Counted from the stretch's first letter, positions 29,524 through 39,192 are shown. The stretch: DNA of 64,000 nt from Shewanella sp. HN-41 (GCF_000217915.1 NZ_AFOZ01000033.1:1-64000); one strand, 5' to 3'. The notes: generated by a model from the letters alone, not told the origin. Made by a program: numbers and translations.

Positions 29524-29639
29524 AGCATTAAAAATGCTATTTGTATCCCAGCTAACTGAATTTAACCTAAATCCATAGGTGACATCATCGAAGCAGGTGA
29601 TAAAATGGCGCCCATTCAACTCAAATTTGGACATCGGTA

Positions 29640-31356
29640 ATGCGCGTCAGCAAGTACCTGCTATCAACACAAAAAGAAACTCCTGCCAATGCAGAGGTCA
29701 TTAGTCATCAATTAATGTTACGTGCCGGTATGATCCGCCGTAACGCCTCAGGCTTATACAGTTACCTGCCCACAGGTCTGCGCGTATTGCGTAAAGTCGA
29801 AGCCATTGTTCGTGAAGAAATGAACAAAGCGGGCGCGATAGAAATACTAATGCCTATGGTACAACCGGCTGATTTGTGGGTAGAAACGGGTCGTTGGGAT
29901 AAATTTGGTCCAGAATTGCTGCGCTTCAAGGATCGCCACAACCGTGACTTCGTTCTGGGGCCAACCCACGAAGAAGTGATCACCGACTTAATCCGTAAAG
30001 AAGTCAGCTCATATAAACAATTACCGCTGAACCTTTACCAAATTCAAACGAAATTCCGTGACGAAGTGCGCCCGCGCTTTGGGGTTATGCGTTCACGCGA
30101 GTTCCTGATGAAAGATGCTTATTCTTTCCATCTGGACGTGGATACCATGAATGAAACCTATGAGGCCATGTACCAAGCCTATAGCAACATTCTGTCGCGT
30201 ATGGGTTTAGCCTTCCGCCCCGTATTAGCCGATACAGGTTCTATCGGTGGCAGCATGTCACACGAGTTCCATGTGCTGGCGCAAAGCGGTGAAGACTTAA
30301 TTGCCTACTCTACTGGCAGCGATTATGCCGCTAACATCGAGAAAGCCGAATCGCCAATGCCGACCGAAACACGCGGCGCAGCGACTGAAGAATTACGTTT
30401 AGTCGATACTCCTAATGCCAAAACCATTGCCGAGTTAGTTGAGCAATTTGGTTTAGATATCACTAAAACAGTAAAAACCTTGATTGTTAAAGGTGCAACC
30501 GAAGCCGCTCCGCTAGTGGCATTAATTGTACGTGGCGACCATGAGCTGAACGAAATCAAGGCAGACAAGTTAGATTTAGTGGCATCACCATTAGAATTCG
30601 CCCCAGAGGCGCTGATCCGTGACGCCATTGGCGCAGGTCCTGGCTCATTAGGCCCAGTTGGCCTGAATATGCCAATCATCATCGACCATAGCGTCAGCGT
30701 AATGAGCGACTTCGCCGCAGGTGCTAACGTCGATGATAAACACTACTTTGGCATCAACTGGGAGCGCGATCTGCCGCTCGTACAAGTTGCCGATATTCGT
30801 AACGTGGTTGAAGGCGAGCCAACACCTGATGGTTTAGGTACTTACGCCATGGCACGCGGGTATCGAAGTGGGTCATATCTTCCAACTCGGCACTAACTAC
30901 TCTAAATCGATGAACGCAACTGTGCTCGATGAGAACGGTAAATCACAGGTGCTGCTGATGGGTTGTTACGGTGTGGGCGTGAGCCGTATCGTGGCAGCAG
31001 CAATTGAGCAAAACTTCGATGACCGTGGCATCGTATGGCCAGAAGCCATTGCGCCTTTCAGTGTGGGCATTCTGCCAATGAATATGCACAAGTCACACCG
31101 AGTAACCGATATCGCCGAGCAGTTATACAAAGACTTAAGCGAAGCGGGTATCGATGTGCTGCTGGATGACCGTAAAGAACGTCCAGGCGTGATGTTCGCC
31201 GATATGGAACTCATTGGTATTCCACATACTGTGGTAATTGGTGATCGCAATATCGACGCCGGCGTATTTGAATACAAAAACCGCCGCACCGGTGAGAAGC
31301 AAGATATTCCATTTGATCAATTGCTCGACTTCCTGAAAAACGCAGTTAAAGGCTAA
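29640..31356 (+). CDS. proS: Prolyl-tRNA synthetase, reading frame broken by one extra G
   Basis: Class II synthetase that charges tRNA-Pro, with the bacterial editing (INS) domain. The first part (29640 to about 30858) has motif 2 region [26 protein letters not shown], the editing insert (about residues 220-400) and ends in frame at MARG. The correct continuation [19 protein letters not shown] is in the next frame, and runs to the stop at 31356 with motif 3 [17 protein letters not shown] and the anticodon-binding domain. The break lies at GGG 30858-30860, where two G would keep the frame. Without the extra base the protein is 571 residues, the normal length. Because proS is normally single-copy and essential, a sequencing error is likely. 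Confidence 0.9.
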
Positions 31357-31397
31357 GCCTCAACGCGAAATGTAGAAAAGCTTAAAAGATCAAAACG

Positions 31398-31431
31398 AAA
31401 CGCACTTAAGTCCCGCTTAAGTGCGTTTTTT
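31398..31431. terminator. Bidirectional terminator after proS
   Basis: AAACGCACTTAAG (31398-31410) and CTTAAGTGCGTTT (31416-31428) form a 13-bp stem with a 5-base loop, followed by a T run to 31431. It also lies just beyond the stop of the convergent araC-type gene. Confidence 0.93.
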
Positions 31432-31451
31432 ATTGGCTATAATGCGGCTTG

Positions 31452-32279
31452 TTACTGCTGTATTTTGGGCAAGGTATTTTGCGCTAACAGGTACTGACTC
31501 GGGGCAACGCCCATCAACTGCTTAAACATATAACCAAAGGCTGAACCCGAGGCATAACCCAAGGATAATGCGGTAGTGAGCACAGATTCACCTCGACTGA
31601 GCATTTGAATCGCCACCTGCAATCTAAGCCTTTGCAACCATTGGCTATAACTCAGCCCTGTTTGCTGTTTGAATAATCTCGCTAACGTGCGGGCCGAGGC
31701 GCCAACCTCCCGCTGCCAATCCATCAAAGTACGTTTCTCACTTGGATCCGCAAGCAAAGCCTCTGTAATGCGCAGTAACTTTTTATCCTTAGGGTAAGGT
31801 AAATCCAAGGCGACCTTAGGAGCGAGTACCATAAAGTCACGGATCACCACCAAGAGCCGCATGACACTATCCTTATTATCAGGATCAATCAGCCCTGCCT
31901 CACTCTTCACTAAGGTATTAGCCTCTTGCAATAACAACTGCAAAACAGGCTTCACACTTAAACAACTACAGTCGGGTGGAAACCCGCCTAGCTGGGTTTC
32001 ATCCAAATACAGACTACTCAATTGCACCTGAGCTAGCGCGATAACCTCATGATCGACAAAGGGAGGCACCCACACAGCTTGTTCAGGCGGCACAATGTAA
32101 TGCCCAGCAGGCGTAATCACACTCAACACGCCTTGGCTGGCATAAATGACTTGTCCCCAAGGATGACGATGGCGCTGTACATGTTCAAACGGCTTGAGTG
32201 CTCGCTTAAGCAACATAATAGACGCGCTTAGCCCTGCGGCGGCTAAACGTGAAGGTGCGACCTGAGTATGCAGAGTCAT
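31452..32279 (-). CDS. AraC-family transcriptional regulator
   Basis: About 275-residue regulator with an N-terminal cupin-like sensor domain (HRHPWGQVIYASQGVLSV, then YIVPPEQAVWVPPFVDHEV) and a C-terminal double helix-turn-helix DNA-binding domain (MDWQREVGASARTLARLFKQQTG and LSLGYASGSAFGYMFKQLMGVAPSQYL). I use the ATG at 32279; an in-frame TTG at 32333 would add 18 residues, and neither has a clear ribosome-binding site. It is divergent from the panB-like gene, which is the most obvious regulatory target. Effector unknown. Confidence 0.85.
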   Translation of the reverse strand: MTLHTQVAPSRLAAAGLSASIMLLKRALKPFEHVQRHRHPWGQVIYASQGVLSVITPAGHYIVPPEQAVWVPPFVDHEVIALAQVQLSSLYLDETQLGGFPPDCSCLSVKPVLQLLLQEANTLVKSEAGLIDPDNKDSVMRLLVVIRDFMVLAPKVALDLPYPKDKKLLRITEALLADPSEKRTLMDWQREVGASARTLARLFKQQTGLSYSQWLQRLRLQVAIQMLSRGESVLTTALSLGYASGSAFGYMFKQLMGVAPSQYLLAQNTLPKIQQ

Positions 32280-32521
32280 ATGCTGCTGAGATAAATGCGT
32301 GTCAGTGACTTGATTCAAGGTGTTATCGCCCAAGGTGATTTTTTATATCGCAGTTTCTTTTCGTATTATCGAGTCTCTTCCGCATAGAAACGCCTCTTTA
32401 TATAGAAGCACCTTTATGTATAGAAATGTCTTTTTATCTAGATATTAAGTCAATCTATCGAGTCAAAGCCAAAACAACAAGCGCTAATATGCCCTCTCAG
32501 ATTTAACGAATTGGAGATGAC

Positions 32522-33364
32522 ATGAGCATCCACCTGAATAAAAATCGCATAACGCCCGTTACCTTACAAAAAATGAAAGGTAAAACGCCAATAGTAGCCC
32601 TCACAGCCTATGGAAAACCGATGGCAGAACTTATCGATCCCCATGTGGATATGATTATCGTCGGCGACTCCGTTGGCATGGTGGTTTATGGGCAAGACTC
32701 TACACTTGGGGTTACCTTAGAAATGATGATTAATCATGGTCTTGCTGTCACTCGCGGTGCAGCACATGCCTGCGTCATTATCGATATGCCCTTTGGAAGT
32801 TATCAAGAATCGCCTCAGCAAGCCTTCAGACATGCCAGCCAAGTATTAATACGTACTGGCGCGCAGGCAGTAAAACTCGAAGGGGGCGCAGAGATGCTAG
32901 ACACCACTCGCTTTTTAACCCAGCGAGGGATCCCTGTGATGCCACACATAGGATTGATGCCGCAACACGTCAATCAATTAGGTGGATTTAAAACCCAAGC
33001 AAGAGATGCTGCCGCCATCGAAGCCCTCGTTAGTTTAGCGAAAGACTTTGAGCAAGCAGGCGCGTTTAGCATCCTGATTGAAGGCACGTCCGAACTCGCG
33101 GCGCGCACAGTGACGACGGAAGTCTCAATCCCCGTAATAGGCATTGGCGCCTCACCCACCTGCGATGGCCAAGTGCTCGTGACTGAGGACATTTTAGGCC
33201 TATTTTCTAACTACACACCTAAATTTGCCAAACGCTATATAGACTTAGGCCCCTTAATCACTCACGCCTGCGCCGAATACGCCAGAGAAGTGAGAACCGC
33301 TGAGTTTCCAACAGCGGAGCATTGCTTTGGCCTCAACCAAACGACTAAGGTTACAGCGGATTAA
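32522..33364 (+). CDS. panB: 3-methyl-2-oxobutanoate hydroxymethyltransferase (PanB) homologue
   Basis: TIM-barrel enzyme family that transfers a hydroxymethyl group from methylene-tetrahydrofolate to alpha-ketoisovalerate to give ketopantoate in pantothenate synthesis. The 280-residue length is normal. Metal and substrate segments are visible: IVGDSVGMVVYGQDSTLGVTLEMM (about 45-68), VIIDMPFGSYQESPQQA (about 82-98), VKLEGG (about 117), MPHIGLMPQ and IPVIGIGASPTCDGQVLV. ATG follows GGAG. The usual partner panC is not adjacent; the gene is instead divergent from an AraC-type regulator, so it may be a second, specialised PanB. Confidence 0.87.
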   Translation: MSIHLNKNRITPVTLQKMKGKTPIVALTAYGKPMAELIDPHVDMIIVGDSVGMVVYGQDSTLGVTLEMMINHGLAVTRGAAHACVIIDMPFGSYQESPQQAFRHASQVLIRTGAQAVKLEGGAEMLDTTRFLTQRGIPVMPHIGLMPQHVNQLGGFKTQARDAAAIEALVSLAKDFEQAGAFSILIEGTSELAARTVTTEVSIPVIGIGASPTCDGQVLVTEDILGLFSNYTPKFAKRYIDLGPLITHACAEYAREVRTAEFPTAEHCFGLNQTTKVTAD

Positions 33365-33494
33365 TTGCCAAAAACGGAATCTCCTAGCCATCAAATGCAC
33401 CCTAAACCGAAATTTACAACTAATTGAGTCTACTGACTTGCTTTTTATAGAGGGGCGTTGCTTTAATAAAACTATTAAAACAATAAATTGAGTC

Positions 33495-34652
33495 TTGAGA
33501 TTGCCTACATCAACTGCATTAGTCTTAGGTGGCGGCGGCGCAAGGGCCGCCTACCAAGTCGGCGTGTTAAAAGCACTGGTCCAGCTATATCCCCGCAATC
33601 ACGGCATCCCTTTTAAAATCATCTGTGGTACTTCTGCTGGCGCGATAAATGGCACGTCGATTGCGACCCACGCCTCTTGTTTTCACCTTGGTGTAAAAAA
33701 ACTCGAATGGGTATGGCGACATTTTGAAACCCGAAAAGTGTATCGCGCCTCGATTGCGGGGGTGTTGAGTCACTTAGCCAAAATGGCACTCAAGGGAATG
33801 CAGGATGATAAAGTCAATACCGATGCGGGTAGCTTGCTGGATAACGACCCGCTGCGAACTCTGCTAAATGAGCTTATCGACTTTAAACGCATCGATCGCA
33901 ATATTCGCAGTGGTGCCCTCACGGCCCTCAGTGTGGATGCCTCCTGTTATAACAACTCCCGCTCAGTCACCTTTTTTCAAGCCTCAAGGGATATCGAAAA
34001 TTGGACTAGGGCGAGGCGCAGCGGCGAACGCATGATGCTCAACACAGAGCATTTACTCGCCAGTTCCGCGATTCCTATGGTGTTCCCATCGATTAAACTT
34101 AACCAAGCATATTATGGTGATGGTTCGGTCCACCAGCTTGCACCACTGTCTAGCCCCATTCATTTAGGTGCGAGTAGGTTATTGGTCATAAATTTGGATA
34201 GCCCCCACAAACATTACCCGATGGAACTGGAATATCATCCGAAAACAGCCACGATTGCAGGCCATCTACTCGACACTATCTTTTCTGATACCTTAAATAG
34301 CGATCTTGAACGGTTGCAGCGCATTAATCACACCCTGAGTCTTATCCCTGAAGCGAGTCGAACTCAACTCTCCTTACAACCCATAAAGACCTTAGTGATC
34401 AAGCCAAGCGAAGATTTAAGTAAGATAGCGGCACGTTTCTACGACGATATGCCCTGGGCCATTAAAACCTTACTCGGTTTTATCGGTATAGATAGGCAAT
34501 CAGACTCGAGTATTGTGTCCTACCTATTATTCGAAAAAACCTATACCAGCGCATTGATCGACCTAGGCTACAAAGATGCCATGGAGCAAATTGACGAATT
34601 TAAAGCGTTTTTTGGTTTAAAGTCAGAAAATAGCGCTGAATCTCATCGCTAA
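33495..34652 (+). CDS. Patatin-like phospholipase
   Basis: Predicted lipid acyl hydrolase with a Ser-Asp catalytic dyad. The 385-residue product starts at TTG 33495 (MRLPTSTALVLGGGGARAAYQVGVL), giving the patatin oxyanion-hole motif GGGGAR near residue 12. The nucleophile motif GTSAGAING is near residue 44, and the DG(A/G)-type aspartate is in YYGDGSVHQLAPLS near residue 210. There is no signal peptide. Followed by a 245-base gap with two small inverted repeats (34737-34758 and 34795-34810) of uncertain role. Confidence 0.88.
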   Translation: MRLPTSTALVLGGGGARAAYQVGVLKALVQLYPRNHGIPFKIICGTSAGAINGTSIATHASCFHLGVKKLEWVWRHFETRKVYRASIAGVLSHLAKMALKGMQDDKVNTDAGSLLDNDPLRTLLNELIDFKRIDRNIRSGALTALSVDASCYNNSRSVTFFQASRDIENWTRARRSGERMMLNTEHLLASSAIPMVFPSIKLNQAYYGDGSVHQLAPLSSPIHLGASRLLVINLDSPHKHYPMELEYHPKTATIAGHLLDTIFSDTLNSDLERLQRINHTLSLIPEASRTQLSLQPIKTLVIKPSEDLSKIAARFYDDMPWAIKTLLGFIGIDRQSDSSIVSYLLFEKTYTSALIDLGYKDAMEQIDEFKAFFGLKSENSAESHR

Positions 34653-34815
34653 CAGCTATGATGCAGAACTCATGGGCTGAAGCTGATTTATAATGACAAG
34701 TTTCTATGGCGTGTTCATGCTCAATTTGAATAATATAGCCCATTAAAATAAATGGGCTTAGTCAGTGTTAAGTAAAATTTCAATCGAAAGCCTGAATCCT
34801 CTTGAGGATTTAAGA

Positions 34816-34844
34816 TTGATCATTTAGCTAGTATCCCCTATCAT
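34816..34844 (+). promoter_or_regulatory. Candidate promoter of yjbE
   Basis: TTGATC (34816-34821) and TATCAT (34839-34844) are separated by 17 bp, 53 bases before the yjbE start, whose ribosome-binding site is AAAAGGG. An inverted repeat AATCCTC/GAGGATT (34795-34810) lies directly upstream and could be an operator. Confidence 0.4.
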
Positions 34845-34897
34845 GTTCTACTAGATTAGCTAAAAATCACTTAACTTTTTTCTAAAAGGGAATCAAG

Positions 34898-35146
34898 ATG
34901 AAAAAAACTTCACTAGCACTTATTGCTGCACTTTCAATGTTTACTTCAGTTGCTGCAAATGCTGATACTACTGCAGTTGTTGATGGTACTGCTGCAGGCT
35001 TTGATGTATCAACTCTTAGTGTGGGCACTCTAGTTGCAACATCTATTGGTGTTGGTGTAGTGATTGCCACTGTTGTAGTAATTGGAAATGATGCAGATGG
35101 TAACCCAATCACAGGTACCGTTAACACTGTTACCTATACCAACTAG
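34898..35146 (+). CDS. yjbE: YjbE-like small secreted protein
   Basis: An 82-residue exported protein: signal peptide MKKTSLALIAALSMFTSVAANA, then a short low-complexity chain rich in Thr, Val, Ala and Gly (TLSVGTLVATSIGVGVVIATVVVIG). It precedes yjbF, yjbG and yjbH homologues exactly as E. coli yjbE does in the yjbEFGH exopolysaccharide operon, and that context carries the call because the chain itself has little sequence to compare. A terminator hairpin follows at once, so yjbE is probably made in excess of the downstream genes. Confidence 0.7.
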   Translation: MKKTSLALIAALSMFTSVAANADTTAVVDGTAAGFDVSTLSVGTLVATSIGVGVVIATVVVIGNDADGNPITGTVNTVTYTN

Positions 35147-35170
35147 TTAGTAAATCAACTTAGTTTATAA

Positions 35171-35198
35171 AATAACCGCCTAATGGCGGTTATTTTTT
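35171..35198 (+). terminator. Terminator/attenuator between yjbE and yjbF
   Basis: AATAACCGCC (35171-35180) and GGCGGTTATT (35185-35194) form a 10-bp stem with a 4-base loop, followed by more T. It lies 24 bases after the yjbE stop and about 95 before yjbF. Confidence 0.9.
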
Positions 35199-35293
35199 GA
35201 AGGAAAAAGAAACGTCAAGCTGGTGTATAGACTTGAATTCAGTCTAATATCGATATGTTTAGCCATTTTTACTAATGAAAATAAGAAGCTAGG

Positions 35294-36004
35294 ATGCGTA
35301 TATCTAAAACTCTAACATCGTTATTCACCCTTTCTACAGTATTAGTTGGCATGACAGGTTGCAGTCAAAAAATTAGTGCATTCAACGATACTGTCAAATT
35401 TGCTTTCATCAAAGATGGAGATATTCAACTCACCAATGAACAAGTGAATGCCATCCCCTATGCCAGTATTTATGTCAAAGTTGAAGATGGTTCACAGTCT
35501 TTTGTGGTTTTAGCTTTTGCCGATCCTAAAATATCTTTGACACCTATTAGTCCTAAACCGAAAGTAACAGAACTGAAATGGCTCTCTGTTGATAATGGTA
35601 TGTTAGTCACAGTTAACGGTCGTTTAGTCAAAACCCATAATTTTCTAACGGGTAATTTAGCTGGGCTAGAAAGTACAGAACCAGACCCCTTACTCCTAGG
35701 CTTACATCTGAGCAGTACCCCAAAAACGTGGACTAGGACCATTGATTGGCAACCCGGTTATCATTACGGCTACAAAGTAAATTCTCAGTTTGAATTTATC
35801 GCTGCAGAAAATATTGTCATCAATGGTACTTCAACACCAACACTGCATTATAGCGAATTAGTGTCCGTAGAAGCTCTTAACATTCAATATCAAAATGAAT
35901 TTTGGTTAAAACCTGATAATGGCAAAGTAATTAAAAGCCATCAAAAAATAGCCCCAAATCTACCTTTTATCGATATCACATTACTCAAGCCGTTTGCGTC
36001 TTAG
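35294..36004 (+). CDS. yjbF: YjbF/GfcB-family lipoprotein
   Basis: A 236-residue outer-membrane lipoprotein (lipobox LVGMTGCSQK, Cys about residue 23) of the YjbF/GfcB group-4-capsule family. Conserved-type features include the beta-rich body with LKWLSVDNGMLVTVNGRLVKTHNF, then a C-terminal ending in QNEFWLKPDNGKVIKSHQKIAPNLPFIDITLLKP. It is followed by yjbG after 10 bases, with the yjbG ribosome-binding site directly behind its stop. Its role is in export or assembly of an exopolysaccharide; the polymer is unknown. Confidence 0.83.
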   Translation: MRISKTLTSLFTLSTVLVGMTGCSQKISAFNDTVKFAFIKDGDIQLTNEQVNAIPYASIYVKVEDGSQSFVVLAFADPKISLTPISPKPKVTELKWLSVDNGMLVTVNGRLVKTHNFLTGNLAGLESTEPDPLLLGLHLSSTPKTWTRTIDWQPGYHYGYKVNSQFEFIAAENIVINGTSTPTLHYSELVSVEALNIQYQNEFWLKPDNGKVIKSHQKIAPNLPFIDITLLKPFAS

Positions 36005-36014
36005 TGGAGACATT

Positions 36015-36800
36015 ATGAGACCTTATTTAACATCTCTGACGCTGCTGTTTAGTTTTTTTTTGTCTAACCAAGTTCAGTCAGAAACACAACTGTTAATCAC
36101 ATCATCTACAGACCAAAATACGCTTATTGAAATCACATACCCAAAAGCAATACGCATTGAACAAGCGATACGTGATGGATTAACACAACTTCCGATGCAT
36201 AATAAATCCAGCAGTAATAATGTTGTACCTATCTATTGGTTAGGCGCTGCACTGCTTGATATCAAAAATACGGCGAGTTTAGAAACAAAACGCCAACAAG
36301 TGCTCAGCCAACTCATCCAGATGGGAGAGGCAACGGATGATAGTCATTATATCGCTCAGCTCGCAAAACTTGCGCAATTTATACGAAAGATCAAACTTGG
36401 ACAGCGTGTAATACAACCTTTGGATATTGATCTAATTCGAATCAATCAATCATTTAACGCCGTACTTGATGGCCGCTTCCTACTCGTTTTACCGCCTCGC
36501 CCAACAACAGTCACGCTATTAGGTGCAGTGGAGCAGATGGGAAGTTATGAATGGCAAGCCAATATTGATAGTAAAGAGTATCTCAAACAAGCAGGTTTAC
36601 TCGGCAATGCAGAAACAAGCACGATATGGATAATTCAACCCGATGGTAAAGCAATTAAACAACCCATCGCCTATTGGAATCATCAAGAGCAAGATATTGC
36701 TCCTGGGGCGAGTCTCTACGTTGAGTTCTCAAGTCTATTTGATGACTACACTCAGCTGAATAAAAACATTGTTGAATTACTCAGGAATCGGGCTCTGTAA
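36015..36800 (+). CDS. yjbG: YjbG/GfcC-family periplasmic protein
   Basis: A 261-residue periplasmic protein of the GfcC/YjbG capsule-biosynthesis family. The start is ATG 36015 (MRPYLTSLTLLFSFFLSNQVQSE, a signal peptide), 10 bases after the yjbF stop with GTGGAGA between; an ATG at 35994 lies inside yjbF and is less likely. The central part has RVIQPLDIDLIRINQSFNAVLDGRFLLVLPPRPTTVTLLGAVE, resembling the beta-grasp SLBB-like region of GfcC, and C-terminal APGASLYVEFSSL. It overlaps yjbH by one base. Confidence 0.83.
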   Translation: MRPYLTSLTLLFSFFLSNQVQSETQLLITSSTDQNTLIEITYPKAIRIEQAIRDGLTQLPMHNKSSSNNVVPIYWLGAALLDIKNTASLETKRQQVLSQLIQMGEATDDSHYIAQLAKLAQFIRKIKLGQRVIQPLDIDLIRINQSFNAVLDGRFLLVLPPRPTTVTLLGAVEQMGSYEWQANIDSKEYLKQAGLLGNAETSTIWIIQPDGKAIKQPIAYWNHQEQDIAPGASLYVEFSSLFDDYTQLNKNIVELLRNRAL

Positions 36801-39139
36801 TGAAAAAGTCTAGCCACTCAATCCATACCTTAGGCCGATTATCTGCATTGTCTTTGGCATTATTACCATTACTCCAAGTAACTGCAGATGAATTTTCCTA
36901 TCCAACACTTTTAGCCTCGCAATCGGATTTTGGCGGTGTTGGTCTAATGCAAATGCCAACTGGCCGCATGGCCCCTGAAGGCGAGTTTAATTTTGCCACT
37001 AGCTATAACGACGACTACCAACACTTCACTGCCTCAGTACAACTGTTTCCTTGGTTTGAGACCACGGTACGTTATACCCAAGTGCAGGATTTACTCTATA
37101 GTAACGATCCCAATTTCAGTGGTAACACTAAGTACACTGATAAAGGTATCGACTTTAAAGTTCGGTTGCTTGAAGAAACAAACTGGCTCCCAGAAACATC
37201 TTTCGGTGTGCGCGACTTTGGTGGTACAGGGTTATTCGATGGCGAGTTTATTGCCGCGACGAAACGAGTCGGTCCACTAGACTTCACCTTAGGTATTGGC
37301 TGGGGTTATATAGGTAATAGCGGTAATCTGACTTCAGATAAAAAAGATCTCAACTACAACTGCGATAGAGATACTTCTTTTGGCGGCAAAGGCGGCACAG
37401 TCGATTACCAACGCTGGTTTAAGGGCTGTGCGGCACTATTCGGTGGTGTCGAGTATCAAACACCATGGGATCCGCTGCGTCTAAAGCTTGAATACGACGG
37501 CAACGACTATCAATCCGACTTCCCCGTTGTACGTGGTGGTATTGCTATGCCACAGGACAGCAAATTCAACTATGGTTTACTGTATCGATTTGGAGACTGG
37601 GGCGACCTCCATTTAAGTTATGAGCGTGGCAACACTTGGACACTGGGTTTTAGTCTGCAAACGAATTTTAATACGTTAACTCAGATAAAGCGTGACCCTG
37701 CTGCCGCGAAATATAAGCCGCTCCCTGCCGCGCCGTTAACGCAGGTGCAAACCGTCAATTTACCACTAAGCGGTGTTGAACCTTCAACAAAACCGACTAA
37801 AACCACCTTAGATACCAAAGTGGAAGTGACTCATACCGATTTAATGGTGCAACCAATAGCAAACTCAGCTGTTGATTGGAACAAGGTCGCTGAAGATCTG
37901 CAAACTATTGCAGGCTACAACAATGCCAAGATTTATCTCGATACCGACACTATTACTGTCATTGGTGAACAAACTAAGTTTCGTGATAGAAATGAGGCCC
38001 ATCAAAGAGCCGCAACTATACTCGCCAATAATAGTACTCTAACTCAAATCAAAGAATACCGCTTAATTGAGACCCACTATAACCAACCCATTACAGAAAC
38101 GCTTATCGATGCTGAAAAGTTTGCTAAAGTTGCCAGCTTTGGTTATCTCAATGCTAAGGTTAGTGATGCGAGTCAAGTTATTGTCCCAAGGCTACCTCAA
38201 GGCGAATTAGTCACCCGAGTCGATGACGATTGGTTAAATAAATTAAGTTTTAATGTCGTCCCCAGCATGGTGCAATCCTTCGGCGGTAATGAAGGTTTCT
38301 ATATGTTCAATATTGGATTGACTGGTAGTGCAAACTACAAGTTTACTGATAATTTTGAATTTGGCAGTACCATTTATCTAAATCTTTATGATAACTATGA
38401 TAAATTTGTATATGAAATTCCTTCAGATGGAACTCAATTAAAACGGGTTCGTACACTAATTCGCCAATACGTTCACGATAATCCAGTGCGTATCAACAAT
38501 CTCCAACTCACTTGGATGGATAACCTAAGCGATAATATTTCCTATCAAGCCTATGGTGGTTATTTGGAGATGATGTATGGCGGTGTAGGGACAGAGTTTC
38601 TCTATCGTCCACTCAATAGCCAATGGGCATTCGGTTTTGATATAAACTATGCAAAACAGCGAGATCCAGACAGTGTGTTAGGATTTTTTAGTGACGAACA
38701 CCAATATGATCCGCAAACTAATCAAGCATACAGAGTACAAACAGGGGTAGTGACTGGGCATGCAACGGCTTATTATCAGCCAGAGTGGTTCCCCAATACC
38801 TTACTGACGGTCAGTGCTGGACGATATCTCGCCGAAGATAAAGGTGTGACGGTCAGTTTTTCGAAACAGTTTGATAGCGGTGTGATTGTCGGAGCCTTTG
38901 CGACTAAAACTAATTTGTCGGCGGAAGAATACGGCGAAGGTAGCTTTACTAAGGGTTTCTATATTTCTATTCCATTCGATTTAATGACAATTAAGTCAAC
39001 CCACAGTCGTGCCACGTTAGCTTGGTCACCGCTGACCCGTGACGGTGGTCAAATGCTTAGTCGTAAGTACAGCTTATTTGATGTCACAGATGCTCGCGCA
39101 CCTTGGAATACCAGACCGAGTGTTGAACCAGTGAAATAA
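36800..39139 (+). CDS. yjbH: YjbH/GfcD-family outer-membrane protein
   Basis: A 779-residue exported protein (signal peptide to about residue 30) of the YjbH/GfcD family, predicted to form a beta-barrel secretin-independent outer-membrane exopolysaccharide exporter or assembly factor. The N-terminal motif GGVGLMQMPTGRMAPEGEFNF (about 45-65) is the family signature. Many alternating beta strands with aromatic residues run through both halves (about 60-290 and 450-770), separated by a periplasmic stretch (about 300-440). It ends the yjbEFGH operon before a terminator. Confidence 0.88.
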   Translation: MKKSSHSIHTLGRLSALSLALLPLLQVTADEFSYPTLLASQSDFGGVGLMQMPTGRMAPEGEFNFATSYNDDYQHFTASVQLFPWFETTVRYTQVQDLLYSNDPNFSGNTKYTDKGIDFKVRLLEETNWLPETSFGVRDFGGTGLFDGEFIAATKRVGPLDFTLGIGWGYIGNSGNLTSDKKDLNYNCDRDTSFGGKGGTVDYQRWFKGCAALFGGVEYQTPWDPLRLKLEYDGNDYQSDFPVVRGGIAMPQDSKFNYGLLYRFGDWGDLHLSYERGNTWTLGFSLQTNFNTLTQIKRDPAAAKYKPLPAAPLTQVQTVNLPLSGVEPSTKPTKTTLDTKVEVTHTDLMVQPIANSAVDWNKVAEDLQTIAGYNNAKIYLDTDTITVIGEQTKFRDRNEAHQRAATILANNSTLTQIKEYRLIETHYNQPITETLIDAEKFAKVASFGYLNAKVSDASQVIVPRLPQGELVTRVDDDWLNKLSFNVVPSMVQSFGGNEGFYMFNIGLTGSANYKFTDNFEFGSTIYLNLYDNYDKFVYEIPSDGTQLKRVRTLIRQYVHDNPVRINNLQLTWMDNLSDNISYQAYGGYLEMMYGGVGTEFLYRPLNSQWAFGFDINYAKQRDPDSVLGFFSDEHQYDPQTNQAYRVQTGVVTGHATAYYQPEWFPNTLLTVSAGRYLAEDKGVTVSFSKQFDSGVIVGAFATKTNLSAEEYGEGSFTKGFYISIPFDLMTIKSTHSRATLAWSPLTRDGGQMLSRKYSLFDVTDARAPWNTRPSVEPVK

Positions 39140-39160
39140 TAAGTACCTAGTTAAAACTAA

Positions 39161-39192
39161 AAACGGGCAAGATAATTCTTGCCCGTTTTTTT
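39161..39192. terminator. Bidirectional terminator after yjbH
   Basis: AAACGGGCAAGA (39161-39172) and TCTTGCCCGTTT (39177-39188) form a 12-bp stem with a 4-base loop and a T run. It also serves the convergent oxidoreductase gene ending at 39260. Confidence 0.93.

Noticed and set aside
29378..29578. Short plus-strand ORF across the TCCGTTA array (repeating SVIRYPL)
   Set aside because: It is a low-complexity product of a 7-bp repeat read in frame; no start signal or protein family supports it.
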